64,000 nucleotides of DNA from Sphingomonadaceae bacterium (GCA_020850455.1 JADZEQ010000005.1:656873-720872); one strand, 5' to 3'. Numbered from the stretch's first letter, positions 1 to 9,400 are shown. Program-made: numbers and translations. Notes: generated from the letters alone by a model not told the origin.

Positions 1-489
1 CCGGCCATAGTTGGTTTCATGGCCATAAATGCCCAAAATCACCCCCGCTGGCACGCCGGTGCGTTGGGTGATGGTGGCCAGATGCGCCCGTTCGCGCGCA
101 TATACCGCCTGCCCACCCGCTATGCGTGCGGCATCGACATGGCGGCGGCGATAGGGGGCAAAGGGCGAAATGGGGGCGTTGGGGTTAACCCGCACCTCAT
201 CCTGCTGACCACGGTCGAGCGCCACCACCCGCGCATTATAGCTGAGCCCCGATGTAGCCCGATCAAAAGTGGCACCCGAAACCCCGCGCGCCGCAGCCTT
301 GCCCCGCAGCGATGCGATATAAGCTGAAAAACCGTCCGCCGGTGGCGACACCGGGTTTGATGTTGGTGTCTCCGCCGCCGGGGGCGGATTGGCGACCTGC
401 GCATCGGCCCGATGAAGGGTCAGGCCGCACATCAGAACAGCCGCAACGGCAGCGGCAAAACGGAATCGTTGGGGGGATGGACGCATCAT
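1..489 (-). CDS. Lytic murein transglycosylase, MltB-like (3' end missing)
   Basis: Only the first 163 codons are inside the window; the gene runs off the left edge. The N-terminus is a typical Sec signal peptide (basic MMRPSPQRFRF, then a hydrophobic stretch, probable cut after ADA). The mature part ends in GIYGHETNYGR, matching the catalytic-glutamate motif of family 3 / MltB lytic transglycosylases, with the Glu near residue 158. Such enzymes cleave peptidoglycan glycan strands in the periplasm. Two ATG codons lie in tandem (489 and 486), so the exact start is ambiguous by one codon. The peptidoglycan-binding domain, if present, is outside the window. Confidence 0.8.
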   Translation of the reverse strand, partial: MMRPSPQRFRFAAAVAAVLMCGLTLHRADAQVANPPPAAETPTSNPVSPPADGFSAYIASLRGKAAARGVSGATFDRATSGLSYNARVVALDRGQQDEVRVNPNAPISPFAPYRRRHVDAARIAGGQAVYARERAHLATITQRTGVPAGVILGIYGHETNYGR

Positions 490-620
490 TGGACCAACTG
501 TGCCAGCTTTACCCCGCAACGAAAAGGGGGGCAGCGTCGTTTCGCATCAAACCATGTTCCCACGCCGCAGAAAATCTCTATAGGCGACAAAGCCGCCGTG
601 GCCTGCCGCGTCGGTTATGC

Positions 621-710
621 GGATGGGTGGCCGAGTGGTTTAAGGCAGCGGTCTTGAAAACCGCCGTGGGTTCGCGCCCACCGTGGGTTCGAATCCCACC
701 CCATCCGCCA
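621..710 (+). tRNA. tRNA-Ser (anticodon UGA)
   Basis: Class II tRNA with acceptor GGATGGG pairing to CCCATCC, discriminator G and encoded CCA. The anticodon stem GCGGT/ACCGC encloses loop CTTGAAA with anticodon TGA at 655-657, reading UCA codons. A long variable arm and the TTCGAAT T-loop are visible, all as expected for serine. Confidence 0.95.
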
Positions 711-757
711 CTACCCGCAGCCTTGCGATGCGCATGAGCCTGCGGTTACGTGAATAA

Positions 758-1087
758 TTATCGCCAATGGATGTCTGGATCTGAGCAAACGTCTCGTTGG
801 TATTTTCTCTGAATTTCATCGCAAATGAAATTCGCACCAGCCTCAAAATCCCTTTCCAAGTATGGCGGTTGGCTGGAGTGGAATGATTGAGGATACATTG
901 CCGTCATCATCTCATTGCTAATAATCTCACCTGCTCGCTCCGATTGCTTCGCTTCTCTAATCAACTGCGAATCGCAGGATGAAGTGGTAAGCATCACAAG
1001 CACAAGAATCACGCGCCCAGTCCAAATACTGAATGCAGTGCTAAACCCGCAACAACGAAAATAATTCGACAACGGTTCGTTCGCCAC
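758..1087 (-). CDS. Small putative lipoprotein, unknown function
   Basis: No family recognised. About 109 residues. A basic residue, a hydrophobic run (VILVLVML) and LTTSSC form a plausible lipobox, so the mature protein would begin at that Cys and be lipid-anchored. The start chosen is GTG at 1087, because AAGGA lies eight bases upstream; TTG at 1093 or an internal start nearer the hydrophobic run are possible. The gene is more AT-rich than its neighbours and sits alone between tRNA-Ser and the divergent riboswitch, which suggests acquired DNA. The coding call is only moderately secure. Confidence 0.45.
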   Translation of the reverse strand: MANEPLSNYFRCCGFSTAFSIWTGRVILVLVMLTTSSCDSQLIREAKQSERAGEIISNEMMTAMYPQSFHSSQPPYLERDFEAGANFICDEIQRKYQRDVCSDPDIHWR

Positions 1088-1267
1088 AGTCAATATCCTT
1101 AGTTAGTGATCAAAAAGGCGGCGTGAACCAGTATTGGTTCATGGTCGTCATAATATTCGCCTACGCGTAAGAGCAAGCTTCTCCAACACCTGCTCTGGCC
1201 GGATGCTGGCTCTAGCAACTCCTCCCCCTTGCGACTCATTGGGCAGCAGCCTATGCGCACCGGCTGT

Positions 1268-1441
1268 AACGCATGGTTCCCCCGGCGACGGGGGGGAAGA
1301 GGGAAGCCGGTCAAAATCCGGCGCTGCCCCCGCAACTGTGACCGGCCAGGTTCTGGTCAAATGCCACTGTGGCCCCGCGTGGGGACATGGGAAGGCGACC
1401 AGAACCGCTTATCCGGCGAGCCAGGAGACCTGCCACGCGTT
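1268..1441 (+). promoter_or_regulatory. Cobalamin (AdoCbl) riboswitch
   Basis: The conserved core is unmistakable: GGGAAGCCGG with TCAAAATCCGGC, then GCTGCCCCCGCAACTGTGA, a GCCACTGTG...GGGAAGGC element and GAGCCAGGAGACCTGCC. The ends close a P1 stem, AACGCATGG (1268-1276) against CCACGCGTT (1433-1441, one wobble). It lies 87 bases upstream of the TonB receptor start, so B12 should repress the transport operon. The expression platform must be in 1442-1528, which holds GC-rich complementary stretches and the ribosome site AGAGGA. Nothing else was recognised in 1088-1267. Confidence 0.95.
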
Positions 1442-1528
1442 GCCGTCTATTGGCTCGGGCGGGGTGCACCGGGGCGATCGGGGGAGCTCCTCGTTTGACG
1501 GTAAAGCCGTTGAATAGAGGATATTAAC

Positions 1529-3400
1529 ATGCGTTCCTTACAAATTATCTCCGCCACGGCGCTCGCATTGGCGCTGGCCAGTCCGGCATGTGCCGCCGAC
1601 AATGACTCTGCGGGCGATGCAGATGCCCCTCTGGTCGTCACCGCGACTGGCGAACCAACGTCCGGCGCCGATGTCGGGCAGGCGATCAGCGTTATCACCG
1701 CTCAGGATCTGGAAAATATTCAGGCGGTAACAATTGCCGATGCGCTGCGCACCCTGCCCTCGGTCGCGGTGGCGACGCGCGGCGGGGTCGGCGGGCAAAG
1801 CAGCGTCTTCATTCGCGGTGCCAATAGCTCGCAGACACTGGTGCTAATCGACGGCGTCCGGGTCAATGACCCGTCCGGCCCCAACGGCGCCTTTGATTTT
1901 GGTGCGCTGCTCACCGGCAGTATCGCGCGGGTGGAGGTGCTGCGCGGTGCCAATTCGGTCATCTGGGGCAGTCAGGCAATCGGCGGGGTGGTGGCGATTG
2001 ATACAACGCCGCCGACCGACAGCCTCCAACTCTCTGCGGGGGCGGAATATGGCTATGCCGACAGCGCCCGCGCCTATGCACAGGCGTCGGGGCGCAGCGG
2101 CGCATTGTCGGGCGGTATTGGCGGCAGTTGGTATCGCAGTGACGGCATATCCTCCCTGCGCGGGGGGAATGAGCGCGACGGGTTCGACAACCTGATGCTC
2201 AACGCCCGTCTGCGCGCCGACATTGCGCCCGCCACCTATGTCGAGGGCAATGCGCTGCTGATCGATGGCAAGCTTGCATATGATTCGCCCTTTGGCGTCG
2301 GGGCCAATGCCCTGCCGGTCAGCGACAACCGCCAATGGACCGCGCGAATTGCCGGGGGCACCGCGTTGTTCGGCGGCGCGCTCAGCACCCGCCTCTCCTA
2401 CGCCCGCACCGATATTCGCCGCATCGGCACCGATCCTGTCGTATTTTCCTTTAACAATTTCCGTGTGTTCGGGGTGATAGACCATTTTGAATGGCACAAT
2501 AGCCTGCATGCAGCGCCATGGCTGACGCTGCAATTTGGCGGCGAACATATGCGCACCCGGTCGAGCACCAGCTTTGAGGGGGCACCCGCCGACCGCGCAC
2601 GCGACCGGCAAAGCGGTGGCTTTCTGCTCGCGACCTTGCGGCCAGTGTCGGGGATGACGCTGACAGGCGGGGTGCGGCGCGATGATTATCGCGATTATGG
2701 TGCACGGACCAGCTTTGCCGCCAATTTCGCTTACAGTCCCAATGGCGATGCAACCATTTTGCGCGCCAGCTATGCGGAGGGGTTCCGCACCCCGACATTG
2801 ACTGAGGGGCAGCCGCCGTTCGGCAACCCGGCGCTGCGCCCGGAATCGAGCAAAAGCTATGATATCGGGGTCGAACAAAAGCTGTTGGGGGATGCGCTGC
2901 GCCTTTCCGCCACCTTGTGGCAGCGCAATAGCGCGGATCTGATCGCCTTTTCCTTTACGACATTTCGGTCGGAAAATATTGAGCTGGCCCGTGCGCGCGG
3001 GGTGGAATTGGCGCTGCAGGCTGCACCGACCCCGCGGCTTAACCTTACCGCTAACTATAGCTTTACCGATGCCCGCAACCGGACACCCGGCGCGCAGTTT
3101 GACAAGCAATTGGCGCTGCGCCCGCGTTCGAACCTCGCCCTCATCGCCGACTGGCAAAGCCCGTGGGGGGTGAAATTTGGTGCGACGCTGACGATGGTGG
3201 GCGACAGTTTCGACGATGCCGCCAATAACGTCCGGCTCGATGGCTATAGCCTGCTCAGCCTGCGCGCCAGCATCCCCATCCGCGATAATGTGGAGTTTTT
3301 TGCGCGCTGCGACAATGTCACCGACAGCGATTACAGCGTGGTGTCAGGCTATTCGACTTATGGCCGTAGCGCCTATGCCGGTGTGCGGTGGCGGCTGTAA
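1529..3400 (+). CDS. btuB: TonB-dependent vitamin B12 receptor
   Basis: 623 residues, close to E. coli BtuB (614). A signal peptide ends at PACAA. The N-terminal plug has ITAQDLENIQ and VLIDGVRVNDPSG, and the rest is a 22-strand-type barrel ending YAGVRWRL. The role is energised uptake of cobalamin or corrinoids across the outer membrane. Assignment to B12 rather than a siderophore rests on the cobalamin riboswitch directly upstream and the downstream ABC transporter. AGAGGA is well placed before the ATG. The 3' end overlaps the next gene by 13 bases. Confidence 0.9.
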   Translation: MRSLQIISATALALALASPACAADNDSAGDADAPLVVTATGEPTSGADVGQAISVITAQDLENIQAVTIADALRTLPSVAVATRGGVGGQSSVFIRGANSSQTLVLIDGVRVNDPSGPNGAFDFGALLTGSIARVEVLRGANSVIWGSQAIGGVVAIDTTPPTDSLQLSAGAEYGYADSARAYAQASGRSGALSGGIGGSWYRSDGISSLRGGNERDGFDNLMLNARLRADIAPATYVEGNALLIDGKLAYDSPFGVGANALPVSDNRQWTARIAGGTALFGGALSTRLSYARTDIRRIGTDPVVFSFNNFRVFGVIDHFEWHNSLHAAPWLTLQFGGEHMRTRSSTSFEGAPADRARDRQSGGFLLATLRPVSGMTLTGGVRRDDYRDYGARTSFAANFAYSPNGDATILRASYAEGFRTPTLTEGQPPFGNPALRPESSKSYDIGVEQKLLGDALRLSATLWQRNSADLIAFSFTTFRSENIELARARGVELALQAAPTPRLNLTANYSFTDARNRTPGAQFDKQLALRPRSNLALIADWQSPWGVKFGATLTMVGDSFDDAANNVRLDGYSLLSLRASIPIRDNVEFFARCDNVTDSDYSVVSGYSTYGRSAYAGVRWRL

Positions 3401-4254
3401 ATCGCCTGCTTATCCTAAGCCTCCTCCTCCCGCTCGGTGGGTGTGCGCCCTTGCGCGCACCACCCGCACGGGGGGAGGTGCGGGTGGTCAGCATCGATTA
3501 TTGCGCCGATCAAACGGTGCTCGGCCTAGTTCCATATCGCCAGATTGCCGCCATATCGCGGGAGGCAGACAGCGACCCCGGCTATGCCCGCCCGCGCGCG
3601 CACGGACTCCGCCGCATCCGCCCCGATGCGGAAGCGATATTGGCGCTGCGCCCGACGCTCGTCGTGCGCAGCTATGCCGGGGGAGCACGCTTTGACACGG
3701 TGATGGCGCGCGCCGGGGTGCGGGTCGTCACCCTGCCCTATGCGGCCAGCCTGTCCGATATTGGCCCGTCGATCGGCACAACCGCCACCATGCTCGGGCA
3801 AGAGGCACGCGGGCATGGTCTGCGCGCCGCATGGGATGCGGCTTTGCGCCGCGCCCATGCCCTGCCGCGCCGCAACTTGCGCGCGCTCTATATGACGCCG
3901 GGCGACGTCACCAGCGGGCCCGACAGCCTGATCATGGCGATGGCGGCGGCGGCGGGCCTCAAACCCTATGTAACACGGGCGGGCTGGCACCCGCTGCCGG
4001 TCGAGGCGCTGCAATATCGGGCGCCCGACATCGTGCTGCGGGGATTTTTTGACAGTCCGGCCTACCAACAGGACCGTTGGGCAGCATCGCGCCATGCGGG
4101 GGCAAAGCAGGCACTGCGCCGCGCCATCAGCGTCGATATCCCCGGCTATGCGCTCGCCTGCGGTAATTGGACGGCAACCGACGCACTCAACGCCATGGCC
4201 GATGCCGCGCAGCGCGCAGAGGCTGGGGGCGAGACGGGAAATATGCAGCCATGA
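3388..4254 (+). CDS. btuF: B12 ABC transporter substrate-binding lipoprotein (BtuF-like)
   Basis: 288 residues, helical-backbone metal/cobalamin receptor family (periplasmic binding protein PF01497 type). It has a signal sequence with lipobox LGGC, so it is probably membrane-anchored rather than free. The mature part starts VRVVSIDYCADQ, the usual first strand of the family. It would bind corrinoid delivered by the receptor and pass it to the permease. The start is GTG inside the end of btuB; the stop overlaps the permease start as ATGA. The family also contains siderophore binders, so the ligand is assigned by riboswitch and neighbours. Confidence 0.82.
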   Translation: MAAVNRLLILSLLLPLGGCAPLRAPPARGEVRVVSIDYCADQTVLGLVPYRQIAAISREADSDPGYARPRAHGLRRIRPDAEAILALRPTLVVRSYAGGARFDTVMARAGVRVVTLPYAASLSDIGPSIGTTATMLGQEARGHGLRAAWDAALRRAHALPRRNLRALYMTPGDVTSGPDSLIMAMAAAAGLKPYVTRAGWHPLPVEALQYRAPDIVLRGFFDSPAYQQDRWAASRHAGAKQALRRAISVDIPGYALACGNWTATDALNAMADAAQRAEAGGETGNMQP

Positions 4255-5243
4255 CGTCACGCCAATTCACCCTGTTGCTGATCCTTTGTGCCCTTGGCGC
4301 ATTATTGCTCGCGCTCATGCTCGGCCCGGTAGCGATTGACCCCATGACGGCGGCGCGGGCGCTTGGCGGGGGTGGGGATGATGCGGCGCGCACCATCCTC
4401 ATCGATATACGGCTGCCGCGTGCCATCGCCGCGCTGCTGGCGGGCGGGGCGCTCGGCATTTCGGGCGCGGCGCTGCAAGCATTGCTGCGCAACCCACTCG
4501 CCGAACCGGGTGTCTTGGGGGTCAGCGCCAGCGCCACCACCTGCGCCACGGCGGCGATCTATTTCGGCCTTGCCGCTATCGGCGCATGGGTCGTGCCACT
4601 GGCATCGCTGGTCGGCGCCTTGGCGGCGACGCTCATCCTCTCTGGCGCAGCGATGCGCCTGCGCGGGGTGGCGAGCCTCCTCCTTCTCGGGATCGCGCTT
4701 ACCGCCTTTGCCGGCGCGGTGATGGCGCTGTTCGTCAACCTTGCCCCCAACCCCTTTTCGCTGTCCGACCTAATCAACTGGACAGCGGGTTCGGTTGCCA
4801 ACCGTGATTGGCAGGATTGCGTGGTGAGCGCGCCCTTCATTCTTGGCGGTATCGCCTTGCTAGTGACCCAACGCCGCAACCTATCCCTGCTGTTATTGGG
4901 GGATGAGGCAGCGTTCAGCCACGGACTGGATTTGCGCACCACCCGCCTCACCATCGTTATCGGTACCGGATTGGCGACCGCCGGGTCGGTCGCGCTCGCC
5001 GGGATGATCGGCTTTGTCGGGCTGGTCGCCCCGCATGCGGTGCGCCTATTCCTGCGGAACGATGCCGGGGCGAGCCTGATCCCCGCCGCGATCATGGGCG
5101 GCGTCATGACATTGCTCGCCGATGTGGGCGTGCGGCTCTTTCCATGGGGCAATATGCTCCATCTGGGGACGATCGCCGCCCTGCTCGGCGCGCCGGTTTT
5201 TGTCCTGCTTGTCCTGCGTTGGGGGAATGTGCGCCATGGTTGA
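4251..5243 (+). CDS. btuC: B12 ABC transporter permease (FecCD/BtuC family)
   Basis: 330 residues, highly hydrophobic, with the multi-helix FecCD architecture. Family signatures include GALGISGAALQALLRNPLAEP near residues 65-85 and GMIGFVGLVAPHAVRL near residue 255. It forms the inner-membrane channel with the ATPase encoded next. The ATG at 4251 forms an ATGA overlap with btuF; an upstream in-frame ATG at 4167 would lengthen the protein with a charged, non-family tail and is rejected. The 3' end overlaps btuD by eight bases. Confidence 0.9.
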   Translation: MTSRQFTLLLILCALGALLLALMLGPVAIDPMTAARALGGGGDDAARTILIDIRLPRAIAALLAGGALGISGAALQALLRNPLAEPGVLGVSASATTCATAAIYFGLAAIGAWVVPLASLVGALAATLILSGAAMRLRGVASLLLLGIALTAFAGAVMALFVNLAPNPFSLSDLINWTAGSVANRDWQDCVVSAPFILGGIALLVTQRRNLSLLLLGDEAAFSHGLDLRTTRLTIVIGTGLATAGSVALAGMIGFVGLVAPHAVRLFLRNDAGASLIPAAIMGGVMTLLADVGVRLFPWGNMLHLGTIAALLGAPVFVLLVLRWGNVRHG

Positions 5244-5991
5244 ACTGGTTGCCCACCATCTGCTGGCGGAATCGGCGACGGGCGATCGCACGATTGTCGA
5301 TGTCGATCATCTGGTGATCGGGCGCGGCCTAACCGCGCTGATCGGCCCCAATGGCGCAGGAAAATCCAGCCTGATGCGCATCCTTGCCGGTTTTGACCGT
5401 CCGATTGGCGCGAGCGTGCGGATCGATGGCCAATGCCTCCACCAAATGGATGGGCAAACGCGCGCGCGCCATATCGGCTGGCTGCCGCAAAATCCGCCGA
5501 TGGCATGGCCGCTCCACGTGCGCGACGTGGTGGCAATGGGGCGCTTTGCTTATGGTCGCGGCGATTTGGCGGGCGATGAAGCAATTGATGCCGTCATGGC
5601 CGAATGCGGTATCACCCACCTCACCCACCGCACGATGCCAACATTGTCGGGTGGGGAGGAACGGCGCGTTCACCTCGCCCGCACGCTGGTGGGTCATGCA
5701 CCGCTGCTGCTGCTCGATGAACCGGTGGCGGCACTCGACCCGGCGCAGATGCTCCACATTTTGGGGCGTTTGCGCGCCCGAGCCGATGCGGGGGCGAGCA
5801 TTTGCATCATCCTCCACGACGTGCAATTGGCGGCGCGCTTTGCCAACCGGGTTGTCGGGATGAAGATGGGCCGCATCTTGTTTGACCAGCCCATCGACCG
5901 CGCAATTGCCAGCCAAAATCTTGCGGCTCTCTATGATATAGAGGCGCGGACAATCGATATTGCGGGGCGCAAAATCCCCTATTTCGGCTGA
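5236..5991 (+). CDS. btuD: B12 ABC transporter ATP-binding protein
   Basis: 251 residues. Walker A GPNGAGKSS, signature LSGGEERRVHLARTL, Walker B LLLLDEPVAALDP and a switch His in ILHDV are all present, so the ATPase should be active. It powers the BtuC-type permease. The start at 5236 (ATGGTTGAACTG) overlaps the permease stop. Its last 13 bases overlap the convergent DUF1467 gene, so no separate terminator is visible between the two transcription units. Confidence 0.9.
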   Translation: MVELVAHHLLAESATGDRTIVDVDHLVIGRGLTALIGPNGAGKSSLMRILAGFDRPIGASVRIDGQCLHQMDGQTRARHIGWLPQNPPMAWPLHVRDVVAMGRFAYGRGDLAGDEAIDAVMAECGITHLTHRTMPTLSGGEERRVHLARTLVGHAPLLLLDEPVAALDPAQMLHILGRLRARADAGASICIILHDVQLAARFANRVVGMKMGRILFDQPIDRAIASQNLAALYDIEARTIDIAGRKIPYFG

Positions 5992-6245
5992 TAATTGTGC
6001 ATTAGGTCAATATTTTCGCGTGTGATCCAGCCATATATATAGTTGGCGTAAAATAGGCCAAAGACCACAGCGGCGAGCAGGCTGACCTGCCCGATGATGC
6101 GCCATGGGCGAAATTGGCTGGGGGCACCCCGGTCGTGCCCCGGTTCGGCGACATCATCCGCTCGCCGACCGTGAAAGGGCAGGACAAAAAACAGACAGGC
6201 GAACCAGAATAGAAAATAGATGGCAAGCGACGATGTCCACAACAT
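5979..6245 (-). CDS. DUF1467 family membrane protein
   Basis: 88 residues with two transmembrane segments (about 7-24 and 53-72) joined by a basic loop (RRADDVAEPGHDRG). Length, WRIIGQV and the N-terminal LAIYFLFWFACLFFVLP fit the small DUF1467 family common in alphaproteobacteria. Function unknown. It is the last gene of the long minus-strand run starting at nuoA, 15 bases after rnj. The same position beside RNase J is, as far as I recall, common in related genomes. Confidence 0.75.
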   Translation of the reverse strand: MLWTSSLAIYFLFWFACLFFVLPFHGRRADDVAEPGHDRGAPSQFRPWRIIGQVSLLAAVVFGLFYANYIYGWITRENIDLMHNYQPK

Positions 6246-6260
6246 GAGCGGCTATCCTAT

Positions 6261-7883
6261 CTAGCTATCGAGCAATAGCACATCGACCAGCGGCTTTTTC
6301 CCCGTCCATTGCGTCGCAACCCGCCGCACGGCGAGGCGGATGGCTTCGCGGCGCTTTTCCTCCCCATCCTTGCTATTGGCAGCGGCATTGGCGGCTGCCG
6401 TTTCCGCCTCTTGCCCAAAGCGGTCCATATCGTCCGGGTCGACGGGCAAACCGCGCTGCACAACGCGCGCGCTGCGCCCTGCAACCGCCACGGCGACATG
6501 GCCGCTCTGCGACAGTCGCCGTCTTTCGGTCATCGCCGCACCATCAGCTGCAACGATCATATCGCCGTCGAGCACCAACCGTCCCGACACGACGGTTTCC
6601 AATATCCGCGCGGGGCCGGGCAGCAGGCGAACGACCTGCCCGTTTTTTTGCACCAGCGCCTCTGCCACACCAACGCTTTTGGCAAAGCGCGCCTGTTCCA
6701 TCATATGGCGCATTTCCCCATGCACCGGGATCAGCGTCTTTGCACCCGTCCACCGGTAAAGGGCGGCAAGTTCGGGTTTGCCGGGATGCCCCGAAACATG
6801 GATATGCGCCTGCTTTTCGGTGATGGTTTCGATGCCGCGTTCGGCAAGCAGGTTCATAATCCGCCCGATGGCAATTTCGTTGCCGGGGATTTGTTTGGAC
6901 GAATAAATGACCCTGTCCCCCGCTTCGAGCGCCAGCGGGTGGTTCCCCTCCGCAATGCGGGCGAGCGCGGCGCGCGGTTCGCCCTGCCCGCCGGTCGCAA
7001 CAATCATCAGCTTGTTGCGCGGCAGGCGCATCGCGGCGTCCCAATCGATGATTTCGGGCAGATTGCGCAGATATCCGTTGGCGCGTGCCACCTCTATAAT
7101 CCGGTCGAAACTACGCCCGGCAACGCACAACTGCCGCCCGGTCGCCCGCGCCACATCGCCCAATGTTTCGAGCCGCGCGGCGTTGGAGGCAAAGGTGGTG
7201 ACGAGCACGCGGCCGCGCGCTTCCCCCACCACCTGCATCAGCCCGTCACGCACGCTCCCCTCACTGCCCGACGCGCTGGCATTGAAAACATTCGTTGAAT
7301 CGCAGACGATGGCATCAACACCGCCCGCGCACAGCGCACGCACCCGGACCTCCGCATCGGGTTGGCCCAATTTGCTATCATCGTCGAGCTTCCAGTCGCC
7401 GGTGTGGAATACCCGGCCATAGGGGGTTTCGATCAGCGCCGCGCACATATCGGGAATGGAGTGGGCCAATTGCACCAGCTTGATGCCAAAGGGGCCGAGC
7501 GTGAATTGCGCGTCCATGTCCACCACATGGACTTTGACCGTTTCGGCCAATTCCTCCTCGGCCAATTTGCGCGCCACCAAGGCGGCGGTAAAGCTGTTGG
7601 CATAAAGCGGCACACCCAGATCGGCGGCGAGGTAAGCGACCGCGCCGATATGATCCTCATGCCCATGGGTCAGCAAAATGCCGACCAGTGCGTCCTTGCG
7701 CTCCTCGATAAACGCAGTGTCGGGCATGATGATGTCGATGCCCGGGTAATCGGCATTGCCGAAACTCACCCCCAGATCGACCATTAGCCATTTACCCTCA
7801 CACCCATAGAGGTTGAGGTTCATGCCAATTTCGCCCGACCCACCGAGCGCGAGGAACAGGACTTCCTTACCCGGCTTGGTCAC
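6261..7883 (-). CDS. rnj: Ribonuclease J
   Basis: 540 residues, metallo-beta-lactamase/beta-CASP RNase of the RNase J group (usual length about 550). Metal motif LTHGHEDHIGA lies near residues 72-82, followed by the beta-CASP insert (ATGGQGEPRAAL, SSKQIPGNE, HVSGHPGKPEL) and a C-terminal domain. It degrades and matures RNA by 5'-exonuclease and endonuclease action in the cytoplasm. Its start (7883) overlaps the stop of the upstream FkbM reading frame by four bases, so disruption of that gene could affect coupling. Confidence 0.92.
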   Translation of the reverse strand: MTKPGKEVLFLALGGSGEIGMNLNLYGCEGKWLMVDLGVSFGNADYPGIDIIMPDTAFIEERKDALVGILLTHGHEDHIGAVAYLAADLGVPLYANSFTAALVARKLAEEELAETVKVHVVDMDAQFTLGPFGIKLVQLAHSIPDMCAALIETPYGRVFHTGDWKLDDDSKLGQPDAEVRVRALCAGGVDAIVCDSTNVFNASASGSEGSVRDGLMQVVGEARGRVLVTTFASNAARLETLGDVARATGRQLCVAGRSFDRIIEVARANGYLRNLPEIIDWDAAMRLPRNKLMIVATGGQGEPRAALARIAEGNHPLALEAGDRVIYSSKQIPGNEIAIGRIMNLLAERGIETITEKQAHIHVSGHPGKPELAALYRWTGAKTLIPVHGEMRHMMEQARFAKSVGVAEALVQKNGQVVRLLPGPARILETVVSGRLVLDGDMIVAADGAAMTERRRLSQSGHVAVAVAGRSARVVQRGLPVDPDDMDRFGQEAETAAANAAANSKDGEEKRREAIRLAVRRVATQWTGKKPLVDVLLLDS

Positions 7884-8606
7884 GCCCTAACTTTCAATAA
7901 ACTATCTATCAATGTTGCATTTTCCTTATGGATGAAAAAATAATTACAATTTTCATTTCTGTCATATTTGTCGACGCTAATCATTCTTCTATTTCTTATA
8001 GCAAATAGAAGATAACCAATATCCAATAAAGTTTCGTATAATTCAGCAGGGCCGTTCCATAATTCAACAAGTATACTTGGCTTGCATCGAACTATGGTTT
8101 GCATTCCGCCCTCAATAACGGACATTTCATGCCCCTCAACATCAATTTTAATGAAATCAACACGCCCCAATTCATAGTCATCGAGTCGCCTAACCGAAAT
8201 CTGTAGTTCAAGATATTTCTCTCCCCCCCCCGCGAGGAGCCTCTATGGACCCCAAACCGGTTACACCAGCGCCATTGCCCATAATCGGCATGCGCAAGGT
8301 GGCCGTGCCAACATGGTTGCTGAGCGCGGTGGATTCCACTTGCACCTGCGGTAACGAACGCGCCAAACGTCTCGCCAAATCTTGATTGGGTTCAAATGCA
8401 ATAACCTTGCATCCGGCGCGCAAAAATCGGTGCGTATATGGGCCCCAGTTCGCACCAATGTCCAATGCCACATCGCCCTTTCGCACTAAATGGGGCACCC
8501 AGCGCAATTCCGGTTCACCCGGTCGCAAAGCCGCCCCCAGTCTCGGAAAATGGGTGGCGCATCGGGCTCCCAAACTGTTCAACTTGCTCAAGAGCCAGTG
8601 CTTCAT
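7880..8606 (-). pseudogene. FkbM family methyltransferase, frameshifted in a G9 tract
   Basis: Two reading frames together make one FkbM-type SAM methyltransferase. The 5' frame (8606 to 8208) holds the SAM site VALDIGANWGPYTHRF and VIAFEPN, then stops after GGGREIS. The 3' frame resumes with KYLELQISVRRLDDYELG and the family hallmark FIKIDVEGHEMSVIEGG. The break is at nine consecutive G (minus strand, about 8223-8231); eight G would restore one frame of about 241 residues. GC falls from about 58% upstream of the tract to about 36% downstream. Such enzymes often methylate surface sugars. It may be a pseudogene, a phase-variable gene or a base-calling error. Confidence 0.8.
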
Positions 8607-9385
8607 GAGCTTTGACCCGCATTTTGATAAAGGAGGGCAATCCCCCGCAGTGTCAGATCGGGGTCTATATGGTCAAACAAATGGCTATGCTCCTGAAAAA
8701 CATGGGCGAGGCCGCCGGTCGCGATGACCTTTGCCGGGCGGCCGATTTCGGCCTTCATTCGGGCAATCAGCCCTTCCAGCATTGCGACATAGCCCCAATA
8801 AATGCCGATCTGCATCTGGCTTTCGGTGGTCGTGCCGATCACGCTGGCATCGGGCGGGGTTTCTACCGCAATACGCGGCAGCTTGGCAGCCGCCGCCACC
8901 AATGCTTCGAGGCTGAGGTTGACGCCCGGCGCAATCAACCCGCCCTTATAGGCGCCGCGATAATCAATATGGTCGAGCGTGGTCGCCGTTCCGAAGCTGA
9001 TCATCACCAGATCACCGGGGATGGCGGCATGCGCGGCAATCGCATTGACCGCACGGTCTGCCCCCACCGACTGCGGTTCCTTAACGTCGAGCGCGATGCC
9101 CCAAGTCAGCGGGGCGCGCCCGGCGACCATTGCCTCCACCCCGAAATATTTGTCGGCCAGTAATTGGATATTGTGGAGCGCGCGTGGAACGACGGTCGAT
9201 ACCACCACCGCATCAACGACATCGCGGGCATAACCTTCCAGCGCCATCAATTGGGTCAGCCAGACGGCATATTGGTCTGCGGTGCGGCGCGGGTCGGTCG
9301 CAATCCGCCAACGGGTGCGGATTTCCGTCCCCTCAACCAACGCGAATTTGACATTGGTGTTGCCGACATCAACCGCGAGCAGCAT
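8603..9385 (-). CDS. coaX: Type III pantothenate kinase
   Basis: 260 residues, normal for CoaX. The N-terminal phosphate-binding motif [28 protein letters not shown] and [12 protein letters not shown] are the family signatures. It phosphorylates pantothenate, the first step of coenzyme A synthesis, in the cytoplasm. It lies 15 bases downstream of birA and its stop overlaps the FkbM start by four bases. The birA-coaX-rnj order is a usual neighbourhood in this group, with the FkbM frame as the unusual insertion. Confidence 0.93.
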   Translation of the reverse strand: MLLAVDVGNTNVKFALVEGTEIRTRWRIATDPRRTADQYAVWLTQLMALEGYARDVVDAVVVSTVVPRALHNIQLLADKYFGVEAMVAGRAPLTWGIALDVKEPQSVGADRAVNAIAAHAAIPGDLVMISFGTATTLDHIDYRGAYKGGLIAPGVNLSLEALVAAAAKLPRIAVETPPDASVIGTTTESQMQIGIYWGYVAMLEGLIARMKAEIGRPAKVIATGGLAHVFQEHSHLFDHIDPDLTLRGIALLYQNAGQSS

Positions 9386-9400
9386 GGCCCACCCCCTCCA

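Noticed and set aside
1844-3157. 437-codon open frame antisense to btuB
   Set aside because: It mirrors a clear TonB receptor gene, has no family-like sequence and reflects the GC-rich third positions of the sense gene.
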